Positions 51,340 to 59,907 of a stretch of 64,000 nucleotides of DNA are shown piece after piece. Numbering within the stretch: the stretch's first letter is position 1; each line of letters opens with the position of its first letter. The DNA is from Asticcacaulis taihuensis (GTDB taxonomy: Bacteria > Pseudomonadota > Alphaproteobacteria > Caulobacterales > Caulobacteraceae), in contig NZ_FMTS01000004.1 of the NCBI RefSeq assembly GCF_900100255.1, positions 248,001-312,000 on the forward strand. Direction: 5' to 3'. Under the pieces are notes generated by a model, which saw only the letters and a program-made list of their open reading frames with translations, ran no database searches and was not told where the DNA came from. The position numbers and the translations under genes are program-made.

Positions 51340-51847
51340 GGCGCATCCCGAAAGGCAATCCGGCGACCAACCGGTTGAAGGCGGGTTTCAGTCTGGCGGG
51401 CAGTCCCAGAATATCGCCCGGTCCCAGTTCGGCGGCCTCCAGGGCATTGCGCATAGCCAGCGCCGCATCGGTTGCACCCTCCAGCCTTATGTCGCCGCCG
51501 AAGAAGCTGGAATCCGCGTCTATCGTCCCGTCGAACAGGCCAAGCAGCGTCTTAAGATTTCCGCTGATCCTGACCGAATAAGCCTTGTCCTCCTGCCCCG
51601 TGACGATTTCGACGATACCCTGCCGCGCCAATGGCTTCAGCCGGAAGGCAAAAGGCATATCCATGGGCGCGATCAGGAATACGGCGTTCTGGAAGCGGCC
51701 AAGTTTTTGAAAGACATCAGGCCGTTCCCTGACCACCCGCCTGAGTGACGCCGTCAAAAGGGCATTAAGCGGCAGGGCCGCCGTTTTGAAAAACCAGCGC
51801 GGAGGCGCTGGCAAGGCCCGGAACGAGCCGAGGGATTTGGGACGCAT
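51326..51847 (-). CDS. ubiT: UbiT, SCP2-domain lipid-binding factor for anaerobic ubiquinone synthesis
   Basis: A 173-residue protein with an SCP2 sterol-carrier fold, the anaerobic counterpart of UbiJ that carries hydrophobic ubiquinone precursors. FSCP2-like text includes LNALLTASLRRVVRERPDVF, AFRLKPLARQG and SFFGGDIRLEGATDAALAMRN. I chose ATG 51847 because it opens at the conserved PKSLGSFRALPAPPRW segment; the frame extends to 51931 without a ribosome site. The site at 51847 itself has no clear Shine-Dalgarno. It is the first gene of ubiTUV. Confidence 0.87.
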   Translation of the reverse strand: MRPKSLGSFRALPAPPRWFFKTAALPLNALLTASLRRVVRERPDVFQKLGRFQNAVFLIAPMDMPFAFRLKPLARQGIVEIVTGQEDKAYSVRISGNLKTLLGLFDGTIDADSSFFGGDIRLEGATDAALAMRNALEAAELGPGDILGLPARLKPAFNRLVAGLPFGMRHGAV

Positions 51848-52042
51848 AGGACTGGACGACTTTCCGCAGGTGAATGCCGCAGGCTTCGCAATATTGCCGC
51901 GGCACAGGCAAGCTTTGCCGACATGCCGCACCCCCGAAGTTTATCAAGCGGATGGCCGAAAAGCCTTAGGCGGCGAATTGACAGCCTTTAATGCCGCCGT
52001 GCGCGGGGGCGGCTATGGACATCCCAGTGAAGGAGTTTCGAT
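51848..52042. promoter_or_regulatory. Divergent promoter gap between ubiT and RIC genes
   Basis: A 195-bp gap. No complete FNR-like box was found; TTTATCAA (near 51940) and TTGACAGCC (near 51978) are half-site-like sequences only. They may be degenerate sites or chance. Confidence 0.4.
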
Positions 52043-52735
52043 ATGACCATACCAGATACCATAGTCCCGGATACATTAGTCCCGGACACTTTGGTCAAAG
52101 ACATCGCCGTGGCAGTGCCGGGCGCCACGGCCGTCTTCCGGCGTTACAAGATAGATTTCTGCTGCAAAGGCGGTGTGCCCCTAAGCGAGGCCGCAACCGC
52201 CCGCGGCGTCGACCTGGCGCTTGTGCTTGGTGATCTTGCGGCTCTGAATGGGGATGAAACCGAAGCGCCGGATGCGACCGAAGCGCTCATCCCGTATATA
52301 GTCGAGCGTTATCACGAGGTTCATCGCGCCGAGTTCCCCGAAGCGATCCGCATGGCACGCCGCGTCGAGGCCGTTCACCGCGACAGCCCTGACTGTCCGC
52401 ACGGGCTAGGTGATCTTCTGGCCATCATGGCCCATGAACTCGACGAGCACCAGGCCATCGAGGAGCAGATGCTGTTCCCCGCCATGCTGGGCAGCCATTA
52501 TGACCTGACCCATCCGGTTGCGCGCATGATGAGCGACCACGAAGATCTCGGCGAGCAACTCGAAGCCCTGGCGCGACTGACCACGGACTTCGTTCCGCCT
52601 CACGGCGCCTGCACGACCTGGCGCGCGCTCTATGCCGCCTGCCAGAAGCTGGATACGGATCTGCGCGTCCACATGCATCTGGAGAACAACATCCTGTTCC
52701 CCCGCTTTGCGGACCTGCCCCCCGTGACGGCCTAA
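52043..52735 (+). CDS. ytfE: RIC di-iron protein, repair of iron centers (YtfE/ScdA/DnrN)
   Basis: A 230-residue hemerythrin-like protein that restores Fe-S clusters damaged by NO or peroxide. The N-terminal ScdA domain has DFCCKGG (C40, C41), and the C-terminal bundle bears the iron ligands in YIVERYHEVHRAEFPE, MAHELDEHQAIEEQMLFP, MSDHEDLGEQL and VHMHLENNILFP. The ATG at 52043 follows AAGGAG. The N-terminus carries three tandem PDT[IL]V units at residues 4-18, encoded by near-identical 15-base repeats. It is followed 9 bp later by moaB in one operon and is divergent from ubiTUV. Confidence 0.94.
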   Translation: MTIPDTIVPDTLVPDTLVKDIAVAVPGATAVFRRYKIDFCCKGGVPLSEAATARGVDLALVLGDLAALNGDETEAPDATEALIPYIVERYHEVHRAEFPEAIRMARRVEAVHRDSPDCPHGLGDLLAIMAHELDEHQAIEEQMLFPAMLGSHYDLTHPVARMMSDHEDLGEQLEALARLTTDFVPPHGACTTWRALYAACQKLDTDLRVHMHLENNILFPRFADLPPVTA

Positions 52736-52744
52736 GGCAGCGCC

Positions 52745-53281
52745 ATGGCCGGTATTAATCCAGACCTCCCCTTCTACCCCCTTAATATCGCTGTCCTGAC
52801 GATTTCGGATACCCGCGACATGACAACAGACACCTCCGGCGCCTTGCTGGCGGAGCGTCTGGTCGCGGCAGGCCACACCCTGACAGACCGCGTCATCGTG
52901 GCGGATGATGTCGACGCCATTCGCGGCCAGATCGGCAAGTGGGTGGCCGACGAGGGCATCGACGTCGTGCTGACGACCGGCGGCACGGGGTTCGCTCCGC
53001 GCGACGTAACCCCGGAGGCCATCCGTCCCTTGTTCCGACGTGAAATGGAAGGCTTCGGCGTGGTGTTTCATCATGCCAGCCTGGCAACCGTCGGCGTTGC
53101 GACGCTTCAGTCACGCGCCTTCGCCGGTCAGGCGGAAGATACATTCGTCTTCTGCCTGCCCGGCTCGACCGGCGCCTGCCGGGATGGCTGGGACCTGGTG
53201 CTGGCCATGGAACTCGACAGCCGCTTCCGCCCCTGTTCCCTGGTCGGCCAGATACCCCGTTATCGCGGGATTTGTCCGTAG
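52745..53281 (+). CDS. moaB: Molybdopterin adenylyl-transferase-like MoaB/MogA protein
   Basis: A 178-residue protein of the MoaB/Mog fold that adenylates molybdopterin before molybdenum insertion. Marks are IAVLTISDTRD, LTTGGTGFAPRDVTPEAI and a C-terminal CLPGSTGACRDGWDLVL. This makes the set moaA, moaB and moaD in the island. It is 9 bp after the RIC gene and thus shares its promoter. The IS3-type element lies 277 bp downstream. MoaB versus MogA naming is a matter of subfamily. Confidence 0.92.
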   Translation: MAGINPDLPFYPLNIAVLTISDTRDMTTDTSGALLAERLVAAGHTLTDRVIVADDVDAIRGQIGKWVADEGIDVVLTTGGTGFAPRDVTPEAIRPLFRREMEGFGVVFHHASLATVGVATLQSRAFAGQAEDTFVFCLPGSTGACRDGWDLVLAMELDSRFRPCSLVGQIPRYRGICP

Positions 53282-53558
53282 CAATCGATTTAGGTTACTG
53301 TTGCTAGTAATGATGGTCAGGGTGTGCTGATCCCGGCTAACGTACTTGAAGGTGTGACGCCCGAGATGCGTATCTATGCCAAGGTATCTTTCTTCAGTCG
53401 TCCGCGCCAAGGGTACGGATGACTCTACGGCTGCGCCAAACGCGTTAATTCGGGCACTTGTTCCAATGATACATCCTATTTTAGGTTGCAGAACGGGGCT
53501 GGCAAACAAAAACCCCTCGGCATCTGCCTTGGGGGTCTTTGTGGCTTCTGGCGAATTT
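53282..53558. other. Stretch between moaB and the IS3-type element
   Basis: A 277-bp stretch with no recognised gene. It contains an imperfect hairpin at about 53511-53534 (CCCC-GGCA with a two-base mismatch pair, then TGCC-GGGG). On the minus strand this is followed by five T, so it may be a terminator. Open frames on both strands run through it from the IS but show no family likeness. Confidence 0.4.
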
Positions 53559-54499
53559 TGAACCGCCCCGGGTTTGCCGGAGGCCGATTTATAAAAGTTA
53601 CGCGGCCATCTCTTCGTGTCGAGATCGGCATAGTACATTTGTTCAGCCTCAGCCGGCGGTATATTGCCTATAGGCTCAAGAAGCCGTCGATGATTAAACC
53701 AATCAACCCATTCGAGTGTGGCAAACTCGACGGCTTCAAAGTTTCGCCATGGGCCTTTGCGGTGGATGACCTCGGCCTTGTAAAGTCCGTTGATGGTTTC
53801 AGCCAGGGCGTTGTCGTAGGAATCGCCCACGCTTCCGACTGAGGGTTCGATACCGGCCTCGGCCAGGCGCTCAGTGTATTTTATAGAAATATACTGACTT
53901 CCGCGGTCCGAATGGTGCACCAGGCCTCCGCGATGAACAGGTCTGCGATCATAGATCGCTTGCTCCAATGCATCGAGGACGAAGCTGGCATGGGCCGTAC
54001 GACTGGCGCGCCAGCCGACGATCCTGCGGGCATAGGTGTCGATGACGAACGCCACATAGACAAAGCCCTGCCAGGTGGCGACGTACGTAAAGTCCGACAC
54101 CCATAGCCGGTTGGGTGGTGCGCGGAACTGCCGGTTGACATGATCCATCGGGCAAGGCGCCGCCTTATCGGAAACCGTTGTACGAACAGGCTTTCCACGG
54201 ATGACACCATGCAGACCAAGGCCACGCATCAATCGCTCGACTGTACAGCGGGCTACCATGATCCCCTCGCGTCTCATCTGGCGCCAGACCTTGCGCACGC
54301 CATAGACCTCGTAGTTCTCGGCAAACACGCGTGCGACCTCCGGCTTGAGTTCCAGATCACGCTTCGCCCGCGCCGACAGTCGAGCCGGATCATTGCGCTG
54401 AGCGACGCGTTCAAAATAGGAAGATGGGGCAATCGGCAAAACCCTGCAGATCGGCTCGACCCCGTACGCCTCCCGGTGATCATCGACGAACGCAATCAT
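53559..54499 (-). CDS. IS3-family transposase OrfB (integrase catalytic part)
   Basis: The DDE integrase domain is intact: RLWVSDFTYVATWQGF (first Asp), LVHHSDRGSQYISI (second Asp), GDSYDNALAETINGLYKAE (Glu). An HTH_21-like segment (YEVYGVRKVWRQMRREG) lies before it. About 313 codons fall inside the element. No stop occurs before the terminal repeat: the frame continues through the repeat (SGKPGAVQ) into flanking DNA and ends at 53111, opposite moaB. The start ATG at 54499 overlaps the orfA stop. Normal expression would need frameshifting from orfA, which is damaged. Confidence 0.88.
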
Positions 54500-54824
54500 C
54501 GCTTGAACGGGCGGTCGAACTCCGCCTGGGCGAAATAAGCGCTGGCCTTGCGCAAAATCTCATTGGCCTGCCGAAGCTCCCGGTTCTCCCGTTCCAGGGC
54601 CTTCATCTTCTCGGCCAAATCAGTCGGAACGCCGGCGCGCTTGCCGGTATCAACCTCGGTCTTCTTGATCCAGTCGTTCAAAGTGGCCGGTGCACAGCCG
54701 ATCTTCTGAGCCACCGACAAGATGGCGCCCACCGCGAAGGGTAATCTGCTTCATGATCGAGCACCATCCGAACAGAACGTTCGCGGATCTCGGGGGAAAA
54801 TTTGTTTGTCGTTTTGTTTGTCAT
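54496..54824 (-). pseudogene. IS3-family OrfA with a one-base deletion
   Basis: It starts at ATG 54824 ([19 protein letters not shown]) and reads correctly to [11 protein letters not shown] near 54735. The frame then slips: the expected continuation [19 protein letters not shown] follows in the next frame from about 54729, through the leucine-zipper part (KALERENRELRQANEILRKA) to the stop at 54496. One missing base at GGGCGCC explains it. The element is thus probably unable to move by itself unless frameshifting rescues it. Confidence 0.8.
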
Positions 54825-54925
54825 AGCCCTATCTACTCACGAGTTAGGGCCTCCGGCAAACCCGGGGCGGTTCAGTCACCAGTAGGTTCCCACTAACTTA
54901 TATTTTCCAGAATTGTCGTTGAATT

Positions 54926-55372
54926 TCAGCTCGCATGTCTGAGGCGCTTGTTTTGTTCAAACTGATGCAAATCGAGGGCAAGACGAACAACCTGATCACT
55001 GGTAAGCCTTGTGGGATCTATCGCGCCGCCGATGCCATGTTCGAGATACACCTCCTGCATCTCAGGTGTGCGCAAGGCGCCAGCCATGGTCCAGTTCGGA
55101 AACAACCGATCCTTGACGTCGCGTGTATTGAGAATTGACGCGGAGCTGTGACGCGGATCAGTGGCAATTCGCTGGTAGGTCGTGGTGACAGCATCACGAT
55201 CACCTTCTAGTATTTGTATAAACCACGTCTTATCAAAAATCAGGTAGCCGGTTATACCGTCGCGGCTGTTATTGTGCTGCGATTTTGCGAGGATTTCTCG
55301 CAGGTTTGTCAGCATCTCCCGATCACTCCCATCGACAGTGTTGCGGCTGTAATAGATGAGTTGATAGACCAT
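54926..55372 (-). CDS. BLUF-domain blue-light sensor protein
   Basis: A 148-residue flavin photoreceptor with a BLUF domain over residues 1-95 and a short helical tail. Conserved parts are QLIYYSR (Tyr 7 or 8 and Ser 9 near the flavin), SQHNNSRDGITGYLIF (Asn, Arg), WFIQILEGDRDAV with Gln53, and FPNWTMAG with the late Trp/Met pair. The ATG at 55372 follows AGGAGACA. There is no output domain, so it works through a partner protein. GGDEF-EAL and EAL genes lie just upstream on the same strand and are obvious candidates. It is the last gene before the IS3 element. Confidence 0.92.
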   Translation of the reverse strand: MVYQLIYYSRNTVDGSDREMLTNLREILAKSQHNNSRDGITGYLIFDKTWFIQILEGDRDAVTTTYQRIATDPRHSSASILNTRDVKDRLFPNWTMAGALRTPEMQEVYLEHGIGGAIDPTRLTSDQVVRLALDLHQFEQNKRLRHAS

Positions 55373-55405
55373 TCGAATGTCTCCTGTGCGGAATATTAGC
55401 CCCGC

Positions 55406-55446
55406 TACGAAGTGATGTTTGAGCCGGAATAGGCGATGACTTCGTA
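55406..55446. promoter_or_regulatory. Inverted repeat TACGAAGT-N25-ACTTCGTA upstream of BLUF gene
   Basis: Eight-base perfect arms (55406-55413, 55439-55446) lie 34-74 bp upstream of the BLUF ATG. They could be two operator half-sites or a leader hairpin. There is no second copy nearby. Confidence 0.35.
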
Positions 55447-55552
55447 ACAATTGTAGATACAGATAAGGTCTGAATAATCTCTAAATCTCGGATGAATAAA
55501 CATTAGAAAATTCAATGAGATGAGCCAAAAAAACACGTCTGGCCACCGCCGC

Positions 55553-57814
55553 TTAAGCAACGTCCCTTTGTGTTGTCAGCGCCCTCAACCAGAGTTGCGC
55601 CTCCGTCTGCGGCAATGGATGGCTGAACAGATACCCCTGACCGTAGCCACAACCATAGGACTTCAGAGCAGTCAGTTCATCTTCCTGCTCGATACCCTCT
55701 GCAACCACGTCGAGTTCCATAACCCGCGCGAGTAGCAGAATGGCCTGAACGATCGCGTTGTCATCAGGACGACGTAGACAACCGTTCACAAAGGTTCTGT
55801 CTATCTTGATGACGTCGACCGGGAAGGTTCTCAGGTGGCTCAGCGATGCGAAGCCAGTCCCGAAGTCATCGAGTGCGATACGCACACCCGCCGCTTTCAG
55901 CGCCTTTAAAGCCGAAAGGACTTTGTCTGAATCCTCATTTAGAAAGACGCGTTCGGTAATCTCGATTTCCAGGCTTTGCGGCGGCAGGCCGGCGGTCTGA
56001 AGCTTTCGAACGGTTTCATGAACGAAAGCGTCATTCTGGAATTCGCTCCCACTCAGATTCACGGCTATATGACCAAACGCCAGTGAGTTGGCGCGCCATT
56101 CCGCCGCCTGCCGTATCGCTTCGTCGATAACAAATGTACCTATGCGACGGGACAATTCCGGATCGTTTAAGGCAGCCTCGAATTCCCCCGGCGCTGTCAC
56201 GCTGCCGTCAGCCTTGCGTAGCCTGAGCAAGGCTTCAAACCCCACATGTGCGCCCGTGCTCAACGCCACCTTCGGCTGGTAAAACAGTTCCAGCTTATCT
56301 TTATTTAACGCGGTTGCTACGCCGATAACCGTTTCGATGCGACGTTTCGCGACCGATTTCATCTTTGGCGTGTAGACATGATACGTGTTCTTTCCGGAGT
56401 CTTTCGCCGCATAAAGGGCTAGGTCGGCTTCCGACAAAACGTCATCGGCATCGGCCGCCTCGCTTCCATTCCAGATCCGAAGCCCGACAGAAGCACTTAA
56501 CTGAAAAGACTGGCTCCGCCACGTAACCGGCTTGCGGAACTCAGAAACCAGCCTGCGGGCGATGGCCTCAAATTCGGCATGGTCCGTCACATTCGACATG
56601 AGTATGGCAAATTCATCCCCGCCTAAGCGGGCGACAATATCTGATTTCCGGCAGCACCGGCGAAGTCGGCGTCCCATGGTTTTGAGAATATGATCCCCCG
56701 CCTGATGGCCAAACGAGTCATTGACGTGTTTGAAACCGTCGAGATCGATCATAAACAGAGCCCTTAAACCCGCACCGCCCGGACTGAGGACGGCTTCGTC
56801 CAGGCTGGTGCGAAGGACATAGCGGTTTGACAGACCAGTCAGGGAATCTCGCGTCGCCAAGAACTGGGTCTGATCCCAAAGCTCGCGCTGCTCCGTTATA
56901 TCCTGCTTCATGCCGTAGCGGCGAACAATGACCCCATCCTCGACCTCGACCTCACAGGAGACCCGCATCCAGCGGCGCTGCCCATCTGCCAAGATAACCG
57001 GACCTTCAAATGTATAGCCCGTCAGATTGGCGTTAGATTTTTCTATTTCCTTTTGAAGCTTTTTTCTAACCGCCGGCGGATAGAGATTATAAATGTCTTC
57101 GGGATCGACGGGCACCGTGTTTGACATCCCATGGATATCATACATGCCTTTCGTCCAGACGAGATCGCCCGTGACCGGGTTAATTTCCCAGGCCCCGATC
57201 TTGGCGAGCTTTGATGCCTGTTCGAAAACACGATTTTGCCTGGAAATTTCAAGCATCTGCTGCTTTATCAGGACTGTTTGCTGCGCTTGGGTTTCCATCA
57301 AAGCGACGATCTGGTTGGCCTTCTCGCGCTGCTCGTACAGCGACCGGACGACCAGGGCCAGGTCTTCAAGTTTACGTATGTCGTCGTCCGAAAAACGCCT
57401 GGGCTCGCGATCAATCACGCAAATCGTCCCAAGAGGCAGGCCCTGTTGCAAACTCACAGGCACGCCCGCATAAAATCGTATATGCGGCGATCCGGTCACC
57501 AGTTCGTTAGCAATAAACCGGTCGTCAAGCCAGGTGTCGTTAACGACGAAAGGGACGTTCAGTGCGACCGGATAATTGCAAAACGCTTCACTGCGAACGG
57601 TCTCTGTTACGTCCAGGCCGCATCTCGCCTTGAACCATTGACGATCCTTGTCGAGCAGGCACACCAAAGCGATCGGGACATTGAACATGGACTGCGCCAA
57701 ACGCGCAACCGCCTCGAATTCAGGTTCTGGCTGGGTATCAAGTATTTTAAGGTCGCACAAAGCGTCAACTCTTTGCGCCTCATTTTCTCTGACGGGGTAG
57801 AAACTGGACGCCAT
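55553..57814 (-). CDS. GAF-PAS-GGDEF-EAL c-di-GMP turnover protein
   Basis: A 753-residue cytosolic signalling protein. Order: GAF at about 20-165 (FNVPIALVCLLDKDRQWFKAR, FYAGVPVSLQQGLPLGTICV), a coiled linker, PAS at about 195-315 (IGAWEINPVTGDLVW), GGDEF at about 325-490 with RLGGDEFAIL intact, and EAL at about 505-745 with GFEALLRL, EITERVF, LDDFGTGFASL and EGIEQEDEL. Both synthase and phosphodiesterase motifs appear complete. No membrane segment is present. It lies between the EAL gene and the BLUF gene on the minus strand. A ribosome site is not obvious; GTATAATGG directly before the start may indicate a leaderless transcript. Confidence 0.92.
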   Translation of the reverse strand: MASSFYPVRENEAQRVDALCDLKILDTQPEPEFEAVARLAQSMFNVPIALVCLLDKDRQWFKARCGLDVTETVRSEAFCNYPVALNVPFVVNDTWLDDRFIANELVTGSPHIRFYAGVPVSLQQGLPLGTICVIDREPRRFSDDDIRKLEDLALVVRSLYEQREKANQIVALMETQAQQTVLIKQQMLEISRQNRVFEQASKLAKIGAWEINPVTGDLVWTKGMYDIHGMSNTVPVDPEDIYNLYPPAVRKKLQKEIEKSNANLTGYTFEGPVILADGQRRWMRVSCEVEVEDGVIVRRYGMKQDITEQRELWDQTQFLATRDSLTGLSNRYVLRTSLDEAVLSPGGAGLRALFMIDLDGFKHVNDSFGHQAGDHILKTMGRRLRRCCRKSDIVARLGGDEFAILMSNVTDHAEFEAIARRLVSEFRKPVTWRSQSFQLSASVGLRIWNGSEAADADDVLSEADLALYAAKDSGKNTYHVYTPKMKSVAKRRIETVIGVATALNKDKLELFYQPKVALSTGAHVGFEALLRLRKADGSVTAPGEFEAALNDPELSRRIGTFVIDEAIRQAAEWRANSLAFGHIAVNLSGSEFQNDAFVHETVRKLQTAGLPPQSLEIEITERVFLNEDSDKVLSALKALKAAGVRIALDDFGTGFASLSHLRTFPVDVIKIDRTFVNGCLRRPDDNAIVQAILLLARVMELDVVAEGIEQEDELTALKSYGCGYGQGYLFSHPLPQTEAQLWLRALTTQRDVA

Positions 57815-57886
57815 TATACACCACGCTTACTATTACAATTGAAGGAAGGCCTTTAGACCAACCGAACCGGCAGGCCGTCTGAGGGA

Positions 57887-58666
57887 TCAGGCGCAGGCCC
57901 TGTTTTCCGGCTGCTTCGACGTCGGCCAGACAGGATTTGTAAGGGCGGCGACAGATGGCTTGCCGAGCAGGTAGCCCTGCATGAGTTCGACGCCCATATC
58001 GCGCAGAACATCAAATTCCCCCGCCGTCTCAATACCTTCACATATCACCCGGATATCCAGGTCTTTCAGCATCGCTAATGTATTGCTAAGGATAGTGCGC
58101 TTTACACGGTCCGTATCGATGTCGCGGATAAGTTCCATATCGATCTTGACGAGATCCGGCTGAAATTTCGACAGCAAGCCCAGGCCCGCATAGCCTGAGC
58201 CGAAATCATCGATGGCTGTCTGGAACCCCATTGCACGATATGAGCGCAGGATATTCAGCAGATGGTCGGTATCCAGCTTTTCGGTTTCGGTGAATTCGAA
58301 AATGATCCGTTTTAACGGGAAATCATATTTCATCGCCGTCGCCAGGGTCAGGCGGATACAGGCCCGCGGCTCATAAACGGCATTGGGGAGAAAGTTGATC
58401 GACAGGCTTGTGCCGTCATCGGCAAACTTCAATCCCGCAGCCAGTTCGATCGCTTTGACGCGGCAGGTCTGGTCAAAAGCGTAACGATTTTGATCAGATA
58501 CCTGTCCCAGAATGTGGCCGGCCCCCTCGCCATTAATTCCGCGCACCAGCGCTTCCTGCGCGAACACGGTGCCATCAGCGACGTTCAAGATTGGCTGAAA
58601 AGCCATCGTGATAGGCATTTCAAAGCCGGCGCCATCCTGGCAGCCGATGCACTTCTGACCACTCAT
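57887..58666 (-). CDS. EAL-domain c-di-GMP phosphodiesterase
   Basis: A 259-residue protein that is essentially one EAL domain. Metal and catalytic residues are kept: QEALVRG (the EAL Glu), SINFLPNAV, FEFTETEKLD, AIDDFGSGYAGLGLL and EGIETAGEFD. The N-terminal CIGCQDGAGFEMPITMAFQP has two Cys whose purpose is unknown. The ATG at 58666 follows GGGAGG. It resembles the phosphodiesterase half of BLUF-EAL proteins such as BlrP1 and YcgF, here encoded separately from a BLUF protein three genes' length downstream. It is the first gene of the cluster. Confidence 0.9.
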   Translation of the reverse strand: MSGQKCIGCQDGAGFEMPITMAFQPILNVADGTVFAQEALVRGINGEGAGHILGQVSDQNRYAFDQTCRVKAIELAAGLKFADDGTSLSINFLPNAVYEPRACIRLTLATAMKYDFPLKRIIFEFTETEKLDTDHLLNILRSYRAMGFQTAIDDFGSGYAGLGLLSKFQPDLVKIDMELIRDIDTDRVKRTILSNTLAMLKDLDIRVICEGIETAGEFDVLRDMGVELMQGYLLGKPSVAALTNPVWPTSKQPENRACA

Positions 58667-59047
58667 ACCAGACCTCCCTTACTTTTGAACTGAAAGGGTA
58701 CGTCAGACCGGTAAAAATTCAGCGAACAGCCTTCAATTTAAAGATATAATGGTCAACCTTTGAGGATCCCCCCCCACATCCGTCTCGCTAATGATGCCCC
58801 AAAGACTTGAACAATCGGGACATCTCTAGGGTCACAATCTAGGCCAAGCGAGTGACCTCGAACCGGTTGAAACGATATAAGGCGCGCTTTTGCTAACCGG
58901 GTTTTAGCCATAACTCAGGATGAAAGGCATTCCGCTCCTTTTACGCCACGTTGTGCGACGGCCTCACATTGCTATTTTATGGCCTGAGCCTCCATTACAG
59001 GTATGGCCGCATGCCCTGCGTGGTCGGCCAATCAAAAGGAGACGATC
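58667..59047. other. Gap between divergent EAL and DUF2171 genes
   Basis: A 381-bp gap. It holds promoters for both genes, a run of eight C at about 58769, and no convincing gene; frames read across it from 58920 have no ribosome site. No sigma-factor consensus could be fixed by eye. Confidence 0.45.
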
Positions 59048-59305
59048 ATGGCAGAAGTTGCAGATATTAAAGAACACGCTGAAATCATTGGCGCCGATGG
59101 TGTTCACGTCGGTACGGTGGACCACGTCGACGGTGGCCGCATCAAACTCACCAAGCTGGACCCGGAAAGCAATACGCATAAGGGGCATCACCATTATATC
59201 GATTTGGGCCTGGTTGCGGGCATCGACGGGGACAGGGTGCGGCTTTCCGCCAACGCTGACGTCGCCGTGGCGCTCGAAGAAGAGGAAGACGGCAAAAACA
59301 TCTGA
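59048..59305 (+). CDS. DUF2171 (PRC-barrel-like) small protein
   Basis: An 85-residue cytosolic protein. The ATG at 59048 follows AAAAGGAGACG. The sequence is that of the DUF2171 family: EHAEIIGADGVHVGTVDHVD, IKLTKLDPESN, HHHYIDLGLVAGIDGDRVRL and a highly acidic tail (EEEEDGKNI). The fold resembles a PRC barrel. The function is unknown; members commonly appear with stress-response genes in alphaproteobacteria, which fits its small neighbours. Confidence 0.82.
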   Translation: MAEVADIKEHAEIIGADGVHVGTVDHVDGGRIKLTKLDPESNTHKGHHHYIDLGLVAGIDGDRVRLSANADVAVALEEEEDGKNI

Positions 59306-59521
59306 TCCCTCATTTCTACAACGCGATTACGTCGGTACTTATCAAGACCAGAAAGACAGACCTGTCTCGACGGGTATCGGGCCACGAACAGATGCCAAGG
59401 TCCTCAGACAGGGACTCAAGGTGGGGCTGTCCGGCCGCGTGCCTGCGACATGGTGAGACGGGTGGCGCATTGGCTTGGCGTTACGTGCCAAATCCTTATA
59501 AAATAAATGCTAGTTTAGCGA

Positions 59522-59710
59522 ATGACACATACCCCAATCGCTATCGCTAAAACCCCACATCCTTTCGGTCTCTACACCGGACTTGTTCTCGCCCTGATCG
59601 TTATAGCGGGTATCGCCATGGTGTTTATCAATGCCGATACCGACGCCCACCGCGTTTCGGTAGGCATTCAGAACGCGCATATCGACGGGATGGACGCGCC
59701 GCGACCATGA
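59522..59710 (+). CDS. Small single-pass membrane protein, hypothetical
   Basis: A 62-residue protein with one clear membrane helix (YTGLVLALIVIAGIAMVFI) after a short polar N-terminus. It has no recognised family. The ATG at 59522 lacks a clear ribosome site but is preceded by an AT-rich segment (TTATAAAATAAATG) that may be a promoter. It sits among other small stress-type genes. Moderate trust only. Confidence 0.5.
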   Translation: MTHTPIAIAKTPHPFGLYTGLVLALIVIAGIAMVFINADTDAHRVSVGIQNAHIDGMDAPRP

Positions 59711-59907
59711 ATTAGGGCGGATAGCCCTACAAGACAGCAAGACGTCGCGTGCCATGGTTCACGTTCACGTCCGTTGGCCATTCCTGTAGAATGCAAGCCG
59801 TTCCGATTAAACACAGGCAAGCCCGACTTAGCGAGCGGTCAAACCAACAGTGCAAATGGCGCCTCGATCCCGACGCAGGGGCCCGGCTCCTCAATCAGGA
59901 AATTTTC

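Larger units (their letters stand above)
53559..54874 (-). mobile_element. IS3-family insertion sequence
   Basis: A 1316-bp element with perfect 27-bp terminal inverted repeats at 53559-53585 and 54848-54874 (inward TGAACCGCCCCGGG...). It carries a broken orfA and an orfB. The flanking three bases do not match (TTT left, GTC right), so a target duplication is not visible; this suggests later rearrangement or recombination at one end. It forms the right border of the nitrate-respiration island and sits 51 bp from the BLUF gene. Confidence 0.92.

Noticed and set aside
53111-53558. In-frame extension of the IS3 OrfB opposite moaB
   Set aside because: The extension is beyond the terminal repeat and is simply read-through into flanking DNA.
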